Shown here: one piece after another, positions 54,899 through 63,577 of the stretch
Position numbering within the stretch: position 1 is the stretch's first letter
Layout: each line of letters opens with the position of its first letter
Assembly (NCBI GenBank): GCA_016713505.1
Contig: JADJPA010000001.1
Location: 2,183,501 to 2,247,500, forward strand
From: Candidatus Competibacteraceae bacterium
GTDB taxonomy: Bacteria > Pseudomonadota > Gammaproteobacteria > Competibacterales > Competibacteraceae
DNA length: 64,000 nt
Reading direction: 5' to 3'
Program-made: the position numbers and the translations under genes
Notes under the pieces: model-generated
The model's database searches: none
Seen by the model: only the letters and a program-made list of their open reading frames with translations
Told to the model about the DNA's origin: nothing

Positions 54899-57800
54899 AT
54901 GTCCCAACCCCTGCTCAAACCGGAAGACCCAGCCAGTATCGATGCGCCAGCAACGCCAGCGGAAAGCGGCGCTGTCATGGTCAAGCCCGTCTTCTTCGAT
55001 CCCGCGCGCAAGCGCTGGCCGCGCCTGCGCGCGGGAATGATGCTGGCAGCGCTCGGCCTGACGGTGCTGTTGGGGGGGCTTCTGGTCAGCATCCTGGCCA
55101 GTCCGGTGCTGCCCGCGCTCAACCTGCCGGGCGCCAGTTTTTTGCCACAAGGAGCTCACGCCGTTCCCGCCCTGCCCGCGCTAGCGCCCGAACGCGCGCT
55201 CACCCGCCGCGAGCGCGCCCTGCATAAAACCAAGCTGAAGTTGGCTCGGGAGCGCGAGCGCGATTTGCGGCAGCTGCTGTCGGCTCAAGTTCATAAAGTG
55301 GGTCTCATCGCGGACAAACCGCAACTCGCCATCGGGTTTTTCGTGAACTGGGACGATTCGAGCATGACCTCGCTCAAGCAGAATCTCGGCAGCCTGGATA
55401 TGGTGATTGCCGAATGGCTGCACCTGGCGGCCGAGGATGGCTCGTTGCGAGAAGACGATCCCGTCCGCCAGTCGCAGGCCACGAGCTACATTCGCACCCG
55501 CCATCCCGATTTGCCGATTATCCCGCTGCTCAACAACTGGAACGGTCGCGACTGGGAAGGCGTAAAAGTGGGGCGGGTGCTGGCCAGCCAGCCGGCGCGG
55601 ACGCGCGTTATCGAGCAGTTGCTGGCCTATGTGGAACGCCACAATTTCGCCGGCGTCAGCATCGACTTCGAAAACATTCCCACCAAGGCTCAGCCCGACT
55701 TCCAGCGCTTCATGGCCGAACTCTACACCGTGTTCCATCCGAAGAATTTATCGGTCTCGGTCAACGTACCGGCCAGCGATCCGGCCTTCGACTACCGCAA
55801 ATTGGCCAGCAGCGCCGACTACCTAATCCTGATGGCCTACGACGAACACTGGTCCACCGGCACTCCCGGCCCCATCGCCAGCCTGCCTTGGTTCGCCAAG
55901 GTGCTGCGCCAGCGCCAGCATGACGTACCCGCCGCCAAAATGATCGTCGCCATCGGTAATTACGCTTACGATTGGGAAAAAGGCCACCCCGCCGAGGAAC
56001 GGACCTTTGAAGAAGCGGTGCTGGTCGCCAAGGAATCGGAAGGCGCTATCCGGCTCGATCCCGTGTCGCTCAATCCCACATTCGACTACGCCGATGACAA
56101 CGATCGCATCCACCATGTCTGGATGTTGGACGCCGTAACGGCTTTCAATCAGTTGGTGGTGGTGGGTTCAATACGCCCGCGCGGGGTCGCGCTCTGGCGT
56201 CTGGGCAGCGAAGATCCGGCGCTCTGGCGGGTGTTTGGCAAAACCGAACCGATGGACGCGGCGCGCGCCGCGGCATTGAGCGAAATTCATTTCGGCTACG
56301 GCCTGGATTACGAAGGACAGGGCGAGGTCCTCGAAATCACCGCCCGCCCGCAGCCGGGCGCTCGGACCCTCACCTTCGACCCGAAACGCAACTTGATTAC
56401 CGCCGAACACTACACGCAATTTCCGTCGCCCTACATGATTACCCGGCACGGCGGCGCGCCGCGCAAGGTCGCCTTGACCTTCGACGACGGCCCCGATTCG
56501 CGCTACACCCCTCAGATTCTCGATGAGCTTCACAAAGCCGGAGTTCCGGCCACCTTCTTCATCATCGGCGTCAACGGCGAGCTGAATCCCGAGTTATTGC
56601 GCCGCGAGGTCGATGAAGGCCATGAGATCGGCAATCACACCTTCACCCATCCCAACATTTCCAGCATTTCCTCGGGTCAGTTTCAGCTCGAACTGTCCGC
56701 GACCCAGCGCCTGCTGGCCAGCGCGGTGGGTCGCCATTCGTTGCTGTTTCGCCCGCCTTACGCGGTCGACGCCGAACCCGAAACCATCGACCAGCTCCGC
56801 CCTATCGAGTGGGCGTCCGAACAAGGCTATCTGGTGGTGGGGATGCAGATCGACCCTGACGATTGGCAGCGACCCGGCGTGGAGGAGATCGTCCGGCGCA
56901 CCGTGGCCGAGGCGGAACGCGGCGAGGGCAACATGATCCTGCTGCACGACGCCGGCGGCGACCGCGACCAAACCGTGGAAGCCGTTCCCAAAATCGTTGC
57001 GGCGTTGCGCGAGCGGGGTTTCCAGTTTGTGACCGTTTCGGATTTGCTGGGCCGCAGCCGCGACGCGGTCATGCCGTTGGTGCCGCCGGACAGTCGGTGG
57101 CAAACCTGGTGGGACGGGGCGGCGTTCGGCGTGTTCAACTGGGCGGCCGCGCTCGTCCATTGGCTGTTCTTACTGGGTATCGTGCTCGGCATCGCCCGTT
57201 TGCTGTTTATCGGCGTGCTCGCGCTCTATCAACGCTGGCGCGGCCGGCGCGCGGTCTTTGACCCGACCTACGCGCCCTCGGTGGCGGTGATTGTGCCCGC
57301 CTACAACGAAGAAAAAGTCATTGCCCAGACCATCGCTTCCCTGTTGGCCAGCCAGCATCCCCAGCACTTCGAAATTATTGTGATCGACGACGGTTCCGGC
57401 GACGCCACGTATCGGGTGGCCCGGGAAACATTCGCAAACGAGCCACGGGTGCGGGTCTTTACCAAACCCAACGGCGGCAAACCGGCCGCGCTTAACTTCG
57501 GTCTGGCGCAGACCCGCGCGGAAATCGTCGTGGCCTTGGATGCCGACACCGTTTTCACTCGCGACACCATCAACAAATTAGTCCGGCATTTTGCCGATCC
57601 ACGGATTGGGGCGGTGGCTGGCAACGCCAAGGTCGGCAACCGGGTCAACCTGCTCACCCGCTGGCAGGCGCTGGAATATATCACCAGCCAGAATCTGGAC
57701 CGACGCGCCTTCGATGTGCTCAACTGCATCACGGTGGTTCCCGGCGCGGTGGGCGCCTGGCGGCGCGAGCTGATCGTCCAGACCGGCGGCTTCACTCACC

Positions 57801-58399
57801 TCACGCTAGCGGAGGACGCCGACCTCACCATGGAGATTCGCAAGCTGGGCCATGCCATCGCGTATGAAGATGAAGCGGTGGCGCTGACCGAGGCGCCCGA
57901 CACCGTGCGCGGGTTCATCCGCCAACGCTACCGGTGGATGTATGGCACCATGCAGGCGGCCTGGAAACACCGCGATGTATTGTTCCGGCCGCGCCACGGC
58001 GCACTGGGTTTTGTGGCGCTGCCTAATATCTTCATCTTTCAGGTCTTTTTCCCCCTGATTTCACCGATCATGGATCTGCTGCTCGTTTGGTCGCTGGGCA
58101 TCGCGGCCTTCAATTACGGGCAACATCCCGCTGAGTTTTCACCGGATGCGCTCTGGCGCGTCCTGTTCTATTACGCCTTGTTTGTGACAGCGGACTACCT
58201 GGCCGCCGTGCTGGCTTTTACGCTAGAGCGTCAAGAGAGTTGGAGCCTGTTGGTCTGGCTGTTCTGGCAGCGCTTTTTCTATCGCCAGTTGATGTACTAC
58301 GTCGCCATCAAGAGCACTCTGACTTCCCTGCGGGGTGTCCTGGTCGGTTGGGGCAAATTGGAGCGTAAAGCGACGGTGACGGTGCGGGAGGCTACTTAA
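54899..58399 (+). CDS. Trifunctional membrane protein: GH18 - polysaccharide deacetylase - GT2 synthase
   Basis: The 1166-residue protein joins three modules. One membrane span lies at ~47-69. A GH18 (YaaH-like) domain covers ~140-470, with its catalytic Glu258 in SIDFE and LMAYDEHW at 311-318. A CE4/NodB deacetylase covers ~520-720, with TFDDGPD (527-533), HTFTH (580-584), RPPY (618-621), DPDDW (652-656) and LLHDAGG (681-687). After a further span (~748-776), a processive GT2 domain covers ~790-1030, with VPAYNEE, DADT (881-884), AEDAD (971-975) and QRYRW (1009-1013), and is followed by C-terminal spans. All catalytic motifs are intact. It should polymerise, deacetylate and trim a GlcNAc-type polymer, like PgaB plus PgaC in one chain. 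Its stop codon overlaps that of the convergent kinase gene. Confidence 0.9.
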   Translation: MSQPLLKPEDPASIDAPATPAESGAVMVKPVFFDPARKRWPRLRAGMMLAALGLTVLLGGLLVSILASPVLPALNLPGASFLPQGAHAVPALPALAPERALTRRERALHKTKLKLARERERDLRQLLSAQVHKVGLIADKPQLAIGFFVNWDDSSMTSLKQNLGSLDMVIAEWLHLAAEDGSLREDDPVRQSQATSYIRTRHPDLPIIPLLNNWNGRDWEGVKVGRVLASQPARTRVIEQLLAYVERHNFAGVSIDFENIPTKAQPDFQRFMAELYTVFHPKNLSVSVNVPASDPAFDYRKLASSADYLILMAYDEHWSTGTPGPIASLPWFAKVLRQRQHDVPAAKMIVAIGNYAYDWEKGHPAEERTFEEAVLVAKESEGAIRLDPVSLNPTFDYADDNDRIHHVWMLDAVTAFNQLVVVGSIRPRGVALWRLGSEDPALWRVFGKTEPMDAARAAALSEIHFGYGLDYEGQGEVLEITARPQPGARTLTFDPKRNLITAEHYTQFPSPYMITRHGGAPRKVALTFDDGPDSRYTPQILDELHKAGVPATFFIIGVNGELNPELLRREVDEGHEIGNHTFTHPNISSISSGQFQLELSATQRLLASAVGRHSLLFRPPYAVDAEPETIDQLRPIEWASEQGYLVVGMQIDPDDWQRPGVEEIVRRTVAEAERGEGNMILLHDAGGDRDQTVEAVPKIVAALRERGFQFVTVSDLLGRSRDAVMPLVPPDSRWQTWWDGAAFGVFNWAAALVHWLFLLGIVLGIARLLFIGVLALYQRWRGRRAVFDPTYAPSVAVIVPAYNEEKVIAQTIASLLASQHPQHFEIIVIDDGSGDATYRVARETFANEPRVRVFTKPNGGKPAALNFGLAQTRAEIVVALDADTVFTRDTINKLVRHFADPRIGAVAGNAKVGNRVNLLTRWQALEYITSQNLDRRAFDVLNCITVVPGAVGAWRRELIVQTGGFTHLTLAEDADLTMEIRKLGHAIAYEDEAVALTEAPDTVRGFIRQRYRWMYGTMQAAWKHRDVLFRPRHGALGFVALPNIFIFQVFFPLISPIMDLLLVWSLGIAAFNYGQHPAEFSPDALWRVLFYYALFVTADYLAAVLAFTLERQESWSLLVWLFWQRFFYRQLMYYVAIKSTLTSLRGVLVGWGKLERKATVTVREAT

Positions 58400-58941
58400 G
58401 CCGCTGATTCCCACCAACGCGTGTAATTAACCCCCAGCGCGGCCGCGCCGTCCTCAACCGTCGAGAAATCAAAAAAGGGCAGGTCGTATTTCTGGCATTC
58501 CTTTCGATACCATTTGCTTAATTTTAGCTGTTCTTGCAGAAAAGCATGTGCTGCCTTTGCTGATTTTTCCGCCAGCCAGTGCGCTTTTGCCTTTCTGATC
58601 ATTTTGAAGCGCGCTTCCACTTGCAGGCGCGGATACCCGCAATACACCGGATAGAAGCGACCAGCGGAAGTTTCTTTCAGCTTTTTTGCCTTTGCGGGAT
58701 CGATCCAGCCGCCTTCGACAATACAAAACGCATCCGCGGCTAAAAGCCGCGCCATAACCTCAAGAGCTATCTTCTCGGTAACTTTTTCCAAAGCGCCCTG
58801 ATCGTCGACGAATTTTCCAAGAATATCGTAAAAATTATCCAGCTCGACGACCGCGCGCCCATCTCTGGCCGCCAGCATTCTCGCGGCTGTCGACTTTCCG
58901 GACGCGCTCGCGCCACCGATGAAATAAATCGAGTTTTTCAT
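58396..58941 (-). CDS. P-loop kinase/zeta-toxin-like NTPase
   Basis: The 181-residue protein starts MKNSIYFIGGASASGKST, a Walker A loop right at the N-terminus. An LDNFYD segment and EGGWIDPAKAKKL follow, as in small AAA_33/zeta-type kinases. It could phosphorylate a nucleotide, sugar or small molecule; no antitoxin gene is next to it. Base composition is clearly more AT-rich than the surrounding genes, hinting at transfer. It converges on the trifunctional gene with overlapping stop codons. Confidence 0.75.
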   Translation of the reverse strand: MKNSIYFIGGASASGKSTAARMLAARDGRAVVELDNFYDILGKFVDDQGALEKVTEKIALEVMARLLAADAFCIVEGGWIDPAKAKKLKETSAGRFYPVYCGYPRLQVEARFKMIRKAKAHWLAEKSAKAAHAFLQEQLKLSKWYRKECQKYDLPFFDFSTVEDGAAALGVNYTRWWESAA

Positions 58942-59073
58942 CCCGCTGACTTTCCCCCGCGCGAGTTGTACACTCACGCTCAAGGCCGTTCTGGTTTCAT
59001 CTGATTGCCGGTTCAGAGGTTGCGATGCATTCCGGTTTAAAATCCACTGGCGAGAAGCGTGACTGCTGGTTCC

Positions 59074-59859
59074 ATGAAAAATCTCCTTCTCAAGATCGGA
59101 CACTTAAATTCAGTACTATCCATCACTCTTTTTTCCATTTTGATTTCGGATATCGTGACCTTCATGGTTTGCTATCCTTTAAAAAAAATTTATCCTCAAA
59201 TCGATCTGACCCTATCCCTCATTCTAGCCGCCGTCATTCCGCTGATCGTCGCGCCTATTGCTAGCTGGTGGCCGATGGGATTATTGTTCAAGACTCACCG
59301 ACTCGAACAGCAAATGAGGAATTTGGCTATCTATGATTCCTTGACCGGCCTTTTGAACCGGCACTTTTTCTTGCAGAATGCCAACGCTCTTCTCAATCTG
59401 GCAAAACGCGAACACAAACCACTCTGCATACTGGCGATAGACGTGGATCGTTTTAAGGAAATCAACGATCAGTACGGACATGCCGCCGGCGACAAGGTCC
59501 TGAAATCATTTGCAACAACAATAGGCTCAGTACTGAGGAAAAGCGATTTGCTTGGCCGTATGGGTGGCGATGAATTTATAACGCTTCTGCCGAACACCTT
59601 CGCCGACAGCGGATTCAAAGTGGCGGAGCACTTGCATTCGGCAATCAAAGACGCTCCGATCTTATATGATAAAATCTCGATTCATTATACCCTCAGCATC
59701 GGCCTGGCAGCGGCTTTCATCGCGGAAACAGAATCGATCGAGGCGTTGTTGAACAAAGCCGACAAAGCCCTTTATCTTGCAAAAAAAAATGGCAGAAACC
59801 AGACGAGCGTGCTTGATGCCACGGCCCAGGAAAGCCAAGAAACGGCTCTCGGTGGCTAG
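59074..59859 (+). CDS. Membrane diguanylate cyclase (GGDEF)
   Basis: The 261-residue protein has two N-terminal membrane spans (~13-33 and ~47-71) and a GGDEF domain. The active site GGDEF is at 164-168, with the inhibitory RxxD site (RKSD, 155-158) five residues before it, so product inhibition by c-di-GMP is expected. The LTGLLNRHFF and AIDVDRFKEINDQYGHAAGD motifs are intact. It should make c-di-GMP. It lies just after the polysaccharide synthase region and diverges from the kinase gene; the ribosome binding site is weak. Confidence 0.92.
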   Translation: MKNLLLKIGHLNSVLSITLFSILISDIVTFMVCYPLKKIYPQIDLTLSLILAAVIPLIVAPIASWWPMGLLFKTHRLEQQMRNLAIYDSLTGLLNRHFFLQNANALLNLAKREHKPLCILAIDVDRFKEINDQYGHAAGDKVLKSFATTIGSVLRKSDLLGRMGGDEFITLLPNTFADSGFKVAEHLHSAIKDAPILYDKISIHYTLSIGLAAAFIAETESIEALLNKADKALYLAKKNGRNQTSVLDATAQESQETALGG

Positions 59860-59976
59860 CATCACACCATGGACCGCCTTTGACTTACCGTCCGGGCAAG
59901 CGCGCCAGGGACCGAACATCCCTGGCGCTCTCACCAGCGACCAGCGCGCTGTCTTTGACCGCACGCCGGCGGCCGC

Positions 59977-60714
59977 TCAAACGTGCTCGTGCAGCCCGCA
60001 CTCGCGCTTGAGGCCGAAAAACCGCGTGTCTTCCGGGCTCATGCCATCGACCAGCCGGCGGGTGGTATGGACATCGCCGATGGAGACGTAGCCCTGCTCC
60101 CATAACGGGTGATAGGGCAAGCCGTATTGGGTGAGGTAACGATAAACGTCGCGGTCGGTCCAATCGATCAGAGGATGGATCTTGCAACGGCCATTGCGCC
60201 ACAGCAGCACGTCGAGATGCTGGCGGCTTTTCGCCTGCTGCCGCCGCAGGCCGGAAATCCAGGCCGCCGCGTCTAAATCCTTGAGCGCGCGCTGCATCGG
60301 CTCGACCTTGTTCAGCCTGTTGTAGCGTTCGATGCCGTCCAAACCCTGTTCCCACAGCTTGCCGTAGCGGGCTTCCTGCCAAGCGGGTCCGTGGAGGGCG
60401 CGGTAGATGTGCAGATTCAACGCCAGACGTTCGGCAAGCTGGTCGATGAAGCGATAGGTTTCCGGAAACAGATAGCCGGTATCGATCAGCACGACGGGAA
60501 TATCCGCTTGCTGGGCGACGACCATGTGCAGGCAAACCGCCGACTGAGCCCCGAAGCTGGAGGTTAGCACCACACGGCCCGGAAAGTTTTCCAAGGCCCA
60601 GGCGACCCGGCGCTCGGCGTTCGAAGACTCCAGTTCGCGGTTCATGGTTTCGAGCTCGAACCCTGGATCGGTGCCGTCCCCCCGTAATCCAGGTTGTGCC
60701 ACTGCCTGAGTCAT
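59977..60714 (-). CDS. cysH: Phosphoadenylyl-sulfate (PAPS) reductase
   Basis: CysH reduces activated sulfate to sulfite using thioredoxin. The 245-residue protein has the PP-loop-type TSSFGAQSAV and the C-terminal nucleophile motif KRECGLHE (Cys239). The paired CC...CxxC cysteines of the 4Fe-4S APS reductases are absent, so it is probably the PAPS-specific type as in E. coli. No cysIJ or cysDN lies in the window. Confidence 0.95.
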   Translation of the reverse strand: MTQAVAQPGLRGDGTDPGFELETMNRELESSNAERRVAWALENFPGRVVLTSSFGAQSAVCLHMVVAQQADIPVVLIDTGYLFPETYRFIDQLAERLALNLHIYRALHGPAWQEARYGKLWEQGLDGIERYNRLNKVEPMQRALKDLDAAAWISGLRRQQAKSRQHLDVLLWRNGRCKIHPLIDWTDRDVYRYLTQYGLPYHPLWEQGYVSIGDVHTTRRLVDGMSPEDTRFFGLKRECGLHEHV

Positions 60715-60983
60715 TACCTGTCTGCCTTGTCGGTTAGCGGGCTGCCGAAAGGCGTGGTCCGCGTGCTTGTCTTTTGCTCTTCAAGTAAACTAACAACCCA
60801 GCGATCAATCTAAAAGGAATTAATATCTATATATTTATGCCAATAGCTTCTTAAATAATTCCGTTGACGCAACCATTGGCCCAAGAACGCCCGCCCGTTA
60901 TCCGACTTCAAATCGTGCCACGCCCCAAGCCGCGCTTCATCGCTGCCGACGTTCGAATGGCGTCGGCTTGACCCGACGCTTCG
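60715..60983. other. Divergent intergenic region cysH - ABC transporter
   Basis: The 269-bp gap contains an AT-rich patch (~60780-60860) likely to hold the promoters. I looked for a TPP riboswitch (the CUGAGA and ACCUGAUCUGG elements) before the thiamine-precursor transporter and did not find it. Confidence 0.45.
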
Positions 60984-61754
60984 ATGACGCTATCACAACC
61001 CGCGATTGTCGCCTCTGCAACGCCGCCTCCAAGGCTCCTGGCTGTCAGCTTGCGCGCCGCCCGGCTGGTTTATGGCGGAATGACGCTGTTCGACGGTTTG
61101 AATCTGGAATTGAGCGGTGGCAGCTTTACTTGTCTGCTCGGTCCGAGCGGCGTCGGCAAGAGCAGCCTGCTGCGGCTGCTGGCCGGCTTGACGCCCCCCG
61201 GCGCCAGCGGTGAACTGTGCGGCGGCGACGGCCGGCCGCTCGCCGCTCGGGTCGCTTACATGGCGCAGCAGGATTTACTGCTACCTTGGCTGAACGTTTT
61301 GCAGAACGTCACCCTCGGCGGTCGATTGCGCGGAGAACCGGTGGATCGGACGCGGGCGCTGGACTTGCTGAGGTGGGTCGGTTTGGCCGATGCAGCCCTG
61401 GCGCGTCCCGACACCTTGTCCGGTGGTATGCGCCAGCGGGTCGCGTTGGCGCGGACTCTGATGGAAGATCGCCCGGTGGTGCTGATGGACGAACCGTTTT
61501 CCGGTTTGGACGCCCTGACCCGGTTGCGCCTGCAAGCGCTGGCGGCCGAGCTGTTGGCCGGGAAGACCGTATTGCTGGTCACCCATGATCCGCTGGAGGC
61601 GCTGCGGTTGGGCGAGCATATTCTGATCATGAACGGCCGGCCGGCCACGCTGTCAGCGTTGCCCGATTTGCCCGGCACGCCGCCACGCGACCCCGGCGAG
61701 CCGGCGGTGCAGGCCGCCTATCGCGCCATTCTGCGCCGGCTGGAAGCGACGTGA
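60984..61754 (+). CDS. thiZ: ABC transporter ATP-binding protein, probable thiamine-precursor uptake
   Basis: The 256-residue ATPase has Walker A GPSGVGKSS, signature LSGGMRQR and Walker B VVLMDEPFSGLD, like the taurine/nitrate/ThiZ group. Assignment to pyrimidine (HMP-type) uptake rests on the linked ThiY-like binding protein. The first ~15 residues look non-conserved, so the start may lie a little downstream. Its stop overlaps the permease GTG. Confidence 0.8.
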   Translation: MTLSQPAIVASATPPPRLLAVSLRAARLVYGGMTLFDGLNLELSGGSFTCLLGPSGVGKSSLLRLLAGLTPPGASGELCGGDGRPLAARVAYMAQQDLLLPWLNVLQNVTLGGRLRGEPVDRTRALDLLRWVGLADAALARPDTLSGGMRQRVALARTLMEDRPVVLMDEPFSGLDALTRLRLQALAAELLAGKTVLLVTHDPLEALRLGEHILIMNGRPATLSALPDLPGTPPRDPGEPAVQAAYRAILRRLEAT

Positions 61755-62518
61755 AGAGCTTGTGGCGCGGGCTGGCCACGCTGGCGGGTTTGCTGCTGGT
61801 CTGGCAGGCGGTCGTCATGCTCGGCGACTTACCGCCCTACATCCTACCCGATCCGCGGGCGGTGGCGCGCAGTTTGTGGCATCATAGTGGATCATTGTTC
61901 CATCATGCTGGGGTTACAGCCCTGGAAATCGTCCTCGGCATGGTGCTGGGCACGCTGCTGGGCTGCGGCAGCGCGCTGGTTTTGGGTTATTCGCGGCGGG
62001 CGCGGCGCTGGTTGCTGCCGGCGCTGATCGCCTCCCAGGCCATTCCGGTGTTCGCCATCGCGCCGTTGCTGGTGCTGTGGCTGGGTTATGGCATGAGCTC
62101 CAAGATCGCCATGACGATGCTGGTTATTTATTTCCCGGTCACCGCCAATTTTTACGATGGCCTGCGCCATACCCAGCGCGGCTGGCTCGATCTGGCCCAG
62201 GTGATGTTGCCGGAACAGCGGCGCTGGGCGGTGCTGCGCCATATCGCCATCCCCGCCGCGCTGCCGGCGCTGGCGTCCGGCTTGCGGGTGGCGGCCGCCG
62301 TCGCGCCCATCGGCGCGGTGCTGGGCGAGTGGGTCGGCTCCAGCGCCGGCTTGGGCTATTTGATGCTGCACGCCAACAGTCGGATGCAGGTAGACTTGAT
62401 GTTTGCCGCCCTATTCGTGCTAGCCGCGCTAGCGGTTGGGCTTTATTTTCTGGTGGATGCCGGCTCGAAACGCTTGTTGCCCTGGCATCGCCCTAGTCCC
62501 GAAACTGAAACCGACTGA
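61751..62518 (+). CDS. thiX: ABC transporter permease, probable thiamine-precursor uptake
   Basis: The 255-residue permease has six hydrophobic segments and the EAA-type loop region (DLAQVMLPEQRRWAVLRHIAIPAALPALASGLRV). The GTG start overlaps the ATPase stop as GTGA. It belongs to the SsuC/ThiX-type family; the substrate is inferred from the binding protein. Confidence 0.8.
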   Translation: MKSLWRGLATLAGLLLVWQAVVMLGDLPPYILPDPRAVARSLWHHSGSLFHHAGVTALEIVLGMVLGTLLGCGSALVLGYSRRARRWLLPALIASQAIPVFAIAPLLVLWLGYGMSSKIAMTMLVIYFPVTANFYDGLRHTQRGWLDLAQVMLPEQRRWAVLRHIAIPAALPALASGLRVAAAVAPIGAVLGEWVGSSAGLGYLMLHANSRMQVDLMFAALFVLAALAVGLYFLVDAGSKRLLPWHRPSPETETD

Positions 62519-62533
62519 ACGGAAGCGAACACC

Positions 62534-63508
62534 ATGCCGAAACTGTTACGCGCTTTTCTACCGTTGCTAGCCCTGCTCGTGCTGGCCCCCGCGGCTTGGG
62601 CCGGCGACCAACCCGATCCCGTCAAGAAGAAACTGACCGTCATGCTCGACTGGTTCGTCAATCCCGATCACGCGGCGCTGGTCATCGCTCAGGAAAAAGG
62701 ATTCTTCGCCGCTGAGGGTTTGGAAGTCGAGTTGCAAACGCCCGCCGATCCCAACGATCCGCCCAAACTGGCCGCCGCCGGCAGGGTGGATATCGCCGTC
62801 AGCTACCAACCGCAATTGCTGGTCCACGTCAACGCCGGCCTGCCGATCAAGCGCATCGGCACGCTGGTGGCCACTCCATTGAATTCGCTGGTGGTGTTGA
62901 AAGACGGGCCGGTGAAAAGCCTCGCCGACCTCAAAGGCCACAAGATCGGTTATTCGGTCGGCGGCTTCGAGGAAGCGCTCCTCAAGTCGATGCTCGCCAA
63001 AGCCGGCCTGAAAATCGAGGATGTCACCCTGGTCAACGTCAATTTTTCCTTGTCTCCGGCGCTGCTGTCGAAACAGGTGGATGCGGTGATCGGCGCTTTT
63101 CGCAATTTCGAACTGAACCAGCTCGATCTGGCCAAAAAACCTGGCCGGGCATTTTACCCCGAAGAACAAGGCATCCCGCCCTACGACGAATTGGTGTTGG
63201 TGACCAACCGCGACAACTTGACCGACCCCCGGCTGCGGCGCTTCCTGACCGCGTTGGAGCAAGCCACGCTCTATATCCTCAATCACCCGGACGACGCCTG
63301 GAAGGCGTTTATCAACAAATACAAAAATCTGGACGATGAACTAAACCGTCGCGCCTGGCGCGATACCCTGCCGTACCTGGCGCGACGGCCAGCGGCGTTG
63401 GATGAAGCGGGTTACAAGCGCTTCACGCAATTTCTCGTCAAGCAGGGCGTGATCCCCGTGGCGCTGCCGGTGTCCAACTACGCAATACAACTGCCGCTGC
63501 CGGATTGA
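62534..63508 (+). CDS. thiY: ThiY-like pyrimidine precursor substrate-binding protein
   Basis: The 324-residue periplasmic protein has a signal peptide (1-23) and an NMT1/THI5-like fold. The segment LDWFVNPDHAALVIAQEKGFF resembles ThiY, which binds formylaminopyrimidine; the GGFEEALLKSML region follows. It would supply the pyrimidine half of thiamine to ThiD/ThiE. A related nitrate or sulfonate role cannot be excluded, but the WFVNPDH motif favours thiamine precursors. Confidence 0.82.
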   Translation: MPKLLRAFLPLLALLVLAPAAWAGDQPDPVKKKLTVMLDWFVNPDHAALVIAQEKGFFAAEGLEVELQTPADPNDPPKLAAAGRVDIAVSYQPQLLVHVNAGLPIKRIGTLVATPLNSLVVLKDGPVKSLADLKGHKIGYSVGGFEEALLKSMLAKAGLKIEDVTLVNVNFSLSPALLSKQVDAVIGAFRNFELNQLDLAKKPGRAFYPEEQGIPPYDELVLVTNRDNLTDPRLRRFLTALEQATLYILNHPDDAWKAFINKYKNLDDELNRRAWRDTLPYLARRPAALDEAGYKRFTQFLVKQGVIPVALPVSNYAIQLPLPD

Positions 63509-63577
63509 GGCCGTCGTTGCCAGGGCGCTGGTCCGGCGCCACGCGGGCAGCACACGCGGAAAGAGGATTGAACCATC

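Noticed and set aside
50832..58399. A true nodulation (Nod factor) cluster
   Set aside because: No NodA acyltransferase, NodD or nod box is visible; resemblance is limited to exporter type and to deacetylase/GT2 families, so only a looser aminoglycan hypothesis is kept.
58396..58941. Zeta-toxin of a toxin-antitoxin pair
   Set aside because: No epsilon-like antitoxin gene precedes it and only the general P-loop kinase fold can be supported.
60715..60983. TPP riboswitch before the ThiZXY-like genes
   Set aside because: The conserved thi-box elements are not found by eye.
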